DNA from: Isoetes taiwanensis | Lineage: Eukaryota > Streptophyta > Lycopodiopsida > Isoetales > Isoetaceae | Assembly (NCBI GenBank): GCA_021234155.1 | Contig: JAJEKV010000096.1 | Location: 2,539,678 to 2,603,677 of the forward strand | Length of the DNA: 64,000 nt | Reading direction: 5' to 3' | In this document: piece after piece, positions 57,158-64,000 of the stretch | How the letters are laid out: each line of letters starts with the position of its first letter | Position numbering within the stretch: the stretch's first letter is position 1 | Notes under the pieces: model-generated | What the model saw: only the letters and a program-made list of their open reading frames with translations | Databases searched by the model: none | What the model was told of the DNA's origin: nothing | Translations under genes and position numbers: made by a program

Positions 57158-58311
57158 TCAAGCACTTTCATTATTATCGCTCGTTTCATAGCGCATCCCA
57201 AATTTGCAAATCTAAAATCGAATGTGAAAGCTCATCTTGAAAATCCAAAACCCAATATGGAAAGCTAAAATCTCGATATAACCTTGGAGATTATTCTAGT
57301 TGCAACTGAAGAGAACGACTTGTGTTATTGTAATATCAAAATCAATTTGAAGAGAGCTGCTTGATTTGTATAACAGAGGTGAATTTGATAAAATTGGTTT
57401 GCTTCCTACCTTAGTTGATTTCAAATTGACTTCTTTCTATATTGCAGATGCCAAGATCTAGAGCAAAGACAATATTTTTGTGTAATAAGAAGAAAGATGC
57501 TGATGAATAAGAAGAGCTTCATATTTCGCTTGGATCTACCAGTCCTTCTAGAAAACTGAAATTCGCTCAAATCGGATCTCTGATTTAGAAGATATCGACA
57601 ATTGAAGTTCAGGTTCTATTTACAGAATACTCTGCGACTTTAACATTCTTTGGCATGCCTTTGCCTTTGCCTTTTGTTCAAAGATATATATACTATCTCT
57701 ATATGATTTGCCTATTGCATAATCATATCGGCCACTCCCTTGAGCTCATTGTTAGATGTTAACCTTAAACCATATCACCGTTGATCCCTCATGGTTTGAT
57801 GACTAGGTTCGTAGCAGCCGCCAAAGCGGCCGGAATACTTGTGCCTCCATCCGACATTCTATTATTCCAATAAGGATTGGCAAGTCATGTTATCTTAGAA
57901 AATTACAACAAAAAACCTCAATGAAAAGTCCACGTTAAACTATATCTAGAAACATTATAGTACATCTAGTCAAGAACCACTAACATTTTGGCATGTCGTG
58001 CTTACTCAAAAAATTAGGATGAAAAACCACAAATGAAAAGATCTTATTAAACTATATATATAGAAACCTTGAACTATTGCCAGTTAAAACTGCTCCCAAA
58101 ACCATCTACACATATAAAAAAACCAGTAAGTATATCTTTCTTACTCTCAATGTTGCAAACCTCATAATTAAGCACATGGCATGTCAAACTGGTACCAAAA
58201 TCCTTGATCAATTGACAGAGTTTAAACTAGCATACAAAACCACATTTTCATTCTAAAAACCACCATAATATGTGGATTTTATTGAGGAAAAATGTTTTGC
58301 ATAGAAAAGCA
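57158..58311. other. Flanking DNA with one exon-like patch
   Basis: AT-rich chromosomal flank. At about 57448 an acceptor-like TTGCAG is followed by MPRSRAKTIFLCNKKKDADE, one stop codon, and then EELHISLGSTSPSRKLKFAQ in the same frame to about 57585. This could be an exon with a single error or a gene remnant. No partner exon was found. Confidence 0.3.
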
Positions 58312-58341
58312 CTAGTAAACGTGTGCCCGGCATTGCCGGGC
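58312..58341 (-). mobile_element. Helitron-like 3' terminus
   Basis: On the minus strand a perfect hairpin GCCCGGC-AAT-GCCGGGC (58341-58325) is followed after 9 bases by CTAG (58315-58312) and then T. Helitrons end with a short GC hairpin about 10 bases before CTRR and insert between A and T, which fits. The element body would extend to the right. I could not fix its 5' TC end, and no Rep-helicase frame is visible. Confidence 0.45.
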
Positions 58342-60882
58342 TAATGTCCTAGGATGCGTTTTTAACTCCGTCTTTAATGTCTATATGTGCAACTTCGACA
58401 ATAACGCATGTTGATATTGGCAAAAATAGACATTGTTTGCTTTTATAATTATTTTTGTTATTGAAAATGTCTAATGACAATGTTATCAATGTATTAACTT
58501 TGCATGTATAGATTTTAATAAAGAAAACAATGCTTTATAAGAAATTTGGGCGCCACTCCTAAAGACGAAATTTTGGAAAGACGAATCCTCCACCTACAAC
58601 TCTTAAAGCACATGTGCATAAACAATGTTACCTCAGGTAGACTTCAGCAAATAGGAAGTCATCAATTAGTTAGATAAAGTGCTCCAACTTGACAACCTCG
58701 TTGGTACAAAGTTTTAAACTTATAAACCCCAATCCAAGAAGTCATAAATATTCCATTGGTTGTATTGACAATATGATAAACTCATAAACTTATAAAACCC
58801 TAAACTCGTAACTCCCAAACCGTAAATCCTAAATCACTATAAGACAATAGTGTGTCCAACAAATGGATGTCTGGAAGGGGGCATAGCATCTGTGTGTATA
58901 TCTATAAAATGCCCTTGCTAAAATTGATGCATTTATAATACTAATTCTATTAACAATATAACTTGCTCGAGGGAATGAAAATTTTGAATGGATCGACTTT
59001 TATTTGAATAGTTGATGAGATTTATGGAGATTATGATTGATCATAATCGCTGCAACCAATAACATTCCACTTGGCAGTTCGATCAATCTATATAAATTGC
59101 TTGCTTTTATTTTTTATCTCTTTAATATAGAGCTTTCATTTTTTTAGTGTGCTGCAATATCTAAGTATTAACGTGCAAGACTTAAGCTGCAGATCCTTCA
59201 TACGGCCAATGTTCCTCATACAATCAGCGTAAAACAACCCTAATGTGTTTCACTTTAATTTGTGTCAACTTGATTTAAAGGTAGATATTTTTATTTCTAA
59301 ACACAAAAAGACTTGAAATAAAATACAGACATTAGTGTTTTTTCTATTTTTACAGACCAACTCGTGGCTGAGGTGGAGATCATCTAATAATAATGACTTT
59401 GCTTGAACAATTTGCACTGTTCTTTTCTGCTCCTATATTAAAGGAAGAAAAAATAAAACTACAGATTGTAGATGAACACAATAAGCTTCTTAGTAACTAA
59501 CACATCTATCCATGTAAGTAAATTTCATACACAACCAATTTATGTGCTTCAAGCTAGAAATCCACATTGCATATTAAGAAATTCTGTCAAAATGTAGTAT
59601 AAATTGGGGATCATAATTTAGTCAATGTACAAAGTATAATTGATTCACCTTCAACTGCCAAGGAAGTATACAATAGACCTTCTAAATTATCACAAAGGAA
59701 TAAATTGATGTGGCTTTTCAGCAATAAAGATAAGCTTGACTCTTACTGCTCCTTTCTTAAGCATTGAAATGCTGAATTGATATATCAAAGACAAATTACA
59801 AAAGATTACCTTCAACTTCCATATTTGTTGTTCTTGTTGTTGCTGATATTAGACTGAGTGATGGTTGCAATGATAGCATTCGCCTAGAGGTTATTTGGTA
59901 TATCTAGATGTCCCAAAAATGACAAAGAACTGCAAGAGTGGCATATTCCAAAGGATATCACATAGTTAGTAAGCTCGATAATAATATCAGTTGTGAATAA
60001 TACACAGATTATATATTACACTTAATCAATCATTTAATCCAAGCATGGAGATTATAACCCAGTATGCCTCTAATTTATCTGTTAGCAAAGAGTTGAGGTA
60101 CAAACAAACAGGTTTTATTGGATGTGCACATTTTGAGTTCTTCAATTACAGGCCTGATGCATCGTCCTATGAACCAGGAAGCACCAGCGGCGAGCTCACT
60201 CTAATAGACAAAAAGGATGCAACTGATCTTTGTTGGTTGATCCAACCTGCTGGTTGTTCCTTCTAGAACAAGATCAGCTGAAAGCAATTTATGGGCAGAA
60301 TGTATCGACTTACAAAAGGTTAAGAGCCATCTCCAAAACTTGATTTGCAGAACCTGATTTCCGCAGGCATGTTGCAAATGCACTACCTACCTCTGCATCA
60401 TAGAATGACAAAAGATGGGAATGGCATATGGCATGGCTATGGTAGAGCAGAGGGATCTTGGCCACTCTTAAACACTTTTTATTGTAAACATATTGCTTAC
60501 TATTGGATCTAGACAATTCCAGACCCATGAACTTAAATGCCATATAGAGCACAATACATTTCATTGGCAGTCATTGTATTTGCTACATGGCTTTGAAAAT
60601 GGCTACATGCAGGGCTTTGCATAATAATTTGCTGAAGGATAAGTAAGGCTGAATTGTAAAATATAACATTTCTTTTAGTTACTCCACGAAACAACAAGTA
60701 AAGGAAAAGCTTTGCTGCACAAAACAGATTACATTGTATGTGTAAATAACCTACTCCAATTCAACGCGCACAGCTCTCCTTTTACATCCATATGCCAGCT
60801 ACATCCATGCCAGCCCCGCAAAGCAAGCATAACAACAAGCTGGAAGCATCTTGGAGGTAATATGTTCTGATGTTTGTGGCCT
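58342..60882. other. AT-rich stretch, nothing firmly recognised
   Basis: May be partly Helitron body. Short frames at 60045-60266 and 60564-60201 have no known domain and no consistent splice partners. The 3' untranslated region of the gene ending at 60883 lies at the right end. Confidence 0.35.
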
Positions 60883-61779
60883 TTATGAAAGCCTCTTCAG
60901 CCAACGGATCAGGATAGGTTGTGATTCTTCTGCAAAATCTTGTGACCGCAAATGAAATTTGCTTCTAGCATCTAACCAAGAGAGTGGTCTCCTATCATCC
61001 CTTCACGTGAACGTAGAAATAACCCATATCTGAACATGCAGATGCCTTCTAGAACATCCTGATCATTGTCACTGTAATTATGGCCTCCTTGTATATTACT
61101 GTAATTATGGCCTCCCTGTAAAATGGTAGTTCATTTTAACTCCAGCTCATTAAACAACATATGCTGAGCATAAATTAAATGCATACGTACTTGGTATTTT
61201 CACCTTAATTATAAAGATTAACCCTTGCATCAGTTTGGTGGCATATATTCTGCAGATGCCTTGAAATATCTCTTAGACAACAATACTGAGCAATTTGTAT
61301 AAGAGGTTCTTGGACATGAATTGGCACCTCTGCCTCAAGCAGGTGTATTCTACAAACAAACAGTAAGATTAACAAACTATGAAAATATCAGAAAGGAACC
61401 ATATAAAAAAACACAAATGTTTCAAGAAAAAATAATGAGAGAAACATACGGGTAACCTTTGAGAAGCAGAAAATCCGATGTTCTTGGCAGTAGATATGCC
61501 ATTCAAATGGCTTGGCTGAACAGATACAAATCTTCGAATGTGAAAATATTACATCTTGCTTGTTTGTTGCCACAACTCCTCTAGAGCCTACGAAATATGG
61601 CTCAAAACATGGCAAGAATGGTCTGAAGAAATAGAAGGATAAATAAAACCTAACCTACACAGAATGGCCACCACAAAGATAGTTTCAAAGTTTTATATGC
61701 ATGAACTTACTTCTCACAAGGAAAACGCATGAATTTTGATACTTTTGGAACCATTGCGTTCTGTGGTTGCTTCGGCCAT
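60883..61779 (-). CDS. Unrecognised four-exon plant gene
   Basis: Minus-strand exons: 61779-61711 (MAEATTERNGSKSIKIHAF, then PCEK after one extra T), 61622-61450 (KPFLPCFEPYFVGSRGVVAT ... KPFEWHIYCQEHRIFCFSK), 61329-61223 (VPIHVQEPLIQIAQYCCLRD ...) and 61115-60883 (GGHNYSNIQGGHNYSDNDQD ... to stop). Donors GTAAGT, GTATGT and GTTAAT and AG acceptors join them with matching phases, giving about 195 residues. The protein is rich in Cys, His and Ile. A GGHNYS motif is duplicated in exon 4. One base seems lost in a GGG run in exon 4 (REG-DDRRPLSW), and one gained in a TTTT run in exon 1, as homopolymer errors would do. I do not recognise the family, and further upstream exons cannot be excluded. 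Confidence 0.5.
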
Positions 61780-61806
61780 TTTGAGGAAGTATCATGTATA
61801 TGAGAG

Positions 61807-61836
61807 GGATAACACCCTAGAACTCGGGTGTTATCC
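61807..61836. repeat. Hairpin upstream of the four-exon gene
   Basis: Perfect 11-bp arms GGATAACACCC (61807-61817) and GGGTGTTATCC (61826-61836) with an 8-base loop, 28-57 bases upstream of the start codon at 61779. It would fall in the 5' leader or core promoter of that gene. Confidence 0.7.
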
Positions 61837-63107
61837 GCCTTACCAACCTGGGCCCGAAAGTTTTATGGAGGTCTTGTGGTGATTTTAGGTGTTTATGGCC
61901 ATTTCGCATAACAAACTAGGTGTTTATACGCTTTTTAGTGTGTTACTGGTGGGTAACAACATTGCAACACATGGCTACGATCTGATCTCAACGTTAAAAC
62001 TTGACGGCCAGGTTGTTAAGGCAGAAGGCATCCACTACATTATGGGAGGAGGAGGTATCCTGGATATTCAGTAAGATGGAATAAAAAATAAGAAATGGTT
62101 TTACGGGATGCGCGAAAAACATTTCCAGTCCCAAAATTTGACTTTTGGACGAAAAATGAATGTTATCGGCATTACCGACGACCAGAAAAAAGAGGACACC
62201 CAATCCAAAAAGCATTTTAAGTAAGTAGATATCATAGTGGTTTTGTAGTGGTTATCTATAATAGTTCAAATGTTGGATGCCTTGCATGAATAACTGCTCA
62301 AAGTTAGAATGCTCATTCTGCATCATTAATACCCGCTGAAGAAGCAAGGTCTGGTTCCCTTTACAAGAATCAACCTTTTTCCTTTTGTATAGGAGTCGTT
62401 ACAAATGGACACTGCTACCCGCAAACTCTACAATTTAGTTATATAAATATATAAGTAATATCTGGATGCTGGATCTTTGGCACAAATTCAACACCTAATC
62501 GGTTTGGCTTGATAACGCAAGCAAGTGAGCTCTATCTGGATTTACCCATTCTTAAGAGTCCGATAGAGCATCTGCTAGTGGCTAGTCCATTGGGTTAGCA
62601 ATTAAGAGATCTTGTGTTCAAATTTTTGGGGGTCCGTCATACGTCCTCGTAGATGTTGCCCATGTGGCATGATATCTATCTATTCATCTTCGAACAATTT
62701 AACTATCTATTCATCTTCGGACAATTTAACTAATATAAGACAATGATCGTGTTTTGGCTTTGGTACAAAATATCTAGCATAATAATAGGGGGTTTCTTTA
62801 GTATTTTTATGCATTTTTTACTATGATTTTCATATGATTTGATAGCTGTATATTGTAAGACATCTAATGTGTATATCTAGAGTGTGCATACACTCATACA
62901 ATTCTTTGTGCTATTTTGCAACGGTCTTCACGTGAAACATGCAATATTTATGTTTTTCCTGCTTTTATATTTCTCACAAATAATTTTATAATTTTTACTA
63001 GAAAAGGCCGCCCTTTTTTTAAGCTACCCCTCGCCTTGGCCTCAGCCTTCAGCCGAGGCCTCGCCTCGGTTTGGACATCTTTGGTATTATTCCTACTCCT
63101 ATAATTC
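61837..63107. other. Upstream stretch, nothing recognised
   Basis: AT-rich, with short frames at 61889-62074 and 62215-61994 of unknown meaning, and a direct repeat (ctatctattcatcttcg) near 62680-62720. Around 63008-63070 there is a GC-richer patch with gcctcgcct and ccgaggcc motifs. Confidence 0.35.
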
Positions 63108-63560
63108 TAAAGTATCACCGTTAGGAGCTTACTCAACCTCGGCTCGGTCTTGGCCTTGGGCTGAAGCATTGCCTACCAATTGCAAAGTATCACCCATTGG
63201 AAGCTTACTCACACCTACTATCAATTCCAAAGTCTCACCCATTAGAAGTTGACTCACACCTATTGTACTCAACATTCAAGTATCAGCCATGAAGAGTTGA
63301 CTCACATCTCCTACCAATTTGAAAGTATAACATATGAGGAGCTGGCTCTTACCTACTACAATTTCAAAGTATCACCCATGTAGTGCTTATACACATCCAC
63401 TACCAACACCTATCATTTCCAATGCATCATCCATTGGGAACTTACTCGCACCTACTACCAATTGGCAGTCGCACCCATTAGAAGCCGACTCACACCTACT
63501 GCCAAATCCAAAGCATCACACATGAGGAAAGCATCATCCACGTGGCTCAATGTCTATATC
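63108..63560. repeat. Minisatellite of about 57-bp units
   Basis: Seven to eight degenerate copies of a unit built from ccaattccaaagtatcaccc, attggaagcttactcacacc and tactac. Copies differ by substitutions and small indels. Confidence 0.7.
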
Positions 63561-63659
63561 AATGTCATTGAACATCCATTTGACAATTCTAAAGAATCAT
63601 CTATTGAGGAGTCATACCTACTATGCATGGGGAGCTTACCTCTTCCAAAGCATTGCATA

Positions 63660-64000
63660 TTTTGAAAACTTTCTATTCTTGGACTGAGCTTGCAAAGTCA
63701 AAAGCTTCTATTTTTAGACTGAGGTGCTGCCCATGAGCATTTGGAACATACCAGAACATTCTATTTTGACTTTTTGCAAAGTTTCAAAAAACTTTATGTT
63801 TTTAGACTGAGGGGCTTACCCATATGAGACTTTCTATTTTTGGACTATACTGCTTGTTCATGAGCATTTGAGCATGTAGAACATTCTACTTTGCCTCTTT
63901 GCAATTTTTCAACAAACTTTCTATTTTCAGACGTAGGTGCTTATCTATGAGCATCTAGAATATTATAGAACTATCTAGAAGATCCTATTTTTTCTATTTT
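63660..64000. repeat. Second minisatellite, running off the window
   Basis: About three copies of a unit of roughly 85-125 bp containing actttctatttttggactga, tgcccatgagcatttgg and agaacattctattttgactt. The repeat is cut by the right edge. Confidence 0.65.

Overview
The window is nuclear DNA of a land plant. It holds one intact plant-type Qa-SNARE gene (SYP12 class), one multi-exon plant gene I cannot name, and a great deal of plant mobile DNA: Ty3/gypsy, L1-like LINE, CACTA, Helitron end, solo LTR, MITE and satellites. The style of the repeats (LINEs with microsatellite tails, a large TIR element carrying Ulp1-like and FCP1-like genes) suggests a seed-free vascular plant such as a fern. That placement is inference, not proof.

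Layout. 1-1.3 kb is a GAATCT-type satellite. 2.9-4.9 kb holds two LINE fragments and two microsatellites. 5.6 kb is a small MITE and 8.3 kb a perfect hairpin. 9.26-10.18 kb is the SYP12-type syntaxin in one uninterrupted frame. 10.75-16.45 kb is an old minus-strand Ty3/gypsy element, broken by a 5'-truncated LINE of the same family as the 4.2-4.9 kb fragment. 17.4-57.15 kb is one insertion stack, described next. 58.3 kb is a Helitron-like 3' end. 60.9-61.8 kb is a four-exon minus-strand gene. 63.1-64.0 kb holds two minisatellites.

The 17.4-57.15 kb block is a four-level nest in which every insertion keeps its ends and target duplication. (1) A non-chromoviral Ty3/gypsy element, 17415-57152, has LTRs of 592 and 587 bp and target duplication CCCAT. 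(2) Inside it lies a DNA transposon, 19815-48492, with imperfect terminal inverted repeats starting GGGTGGATTCA and duplication AATC. (3) Inside that lie a 1.63-kb solo LTR (20441-22072, duplication GTGA) and an L1-like LINE (25051-40984, 18-bp duplication). (4) Inside the LINE lies a CACTA element, 26538-35650, with duplication ATT, most of it a tandem array of about 1.12-kb units.

Without its passengers the level-2 transposon is about 11 kb. Its left half carries a plus-strand DDE-like transposase gene. Its right half carries minus-strand exons for a basic protein, a coiled coil, an FCP1/NIF-like HAD protein and a Ulp1-like cysteine protease with its catalytic residues in place. Arrays of a TGTGGTT motif lie in inverted orientation about 1.4-1.7 kb from each end. 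I consider it the most interesting object here.

One caution covers the whole window. The two gypsy LTRs, and the copies in the tandem array, are nearly identical in AT-rich parts but differ by many 1-4 base insertions and deletions in GC-rich parts. That looks like residual long-read error in methylated GC-rich DNA. Many frameshifts called here may be technical, so I use pseudogene for broken frames without claiming the breaks are real.
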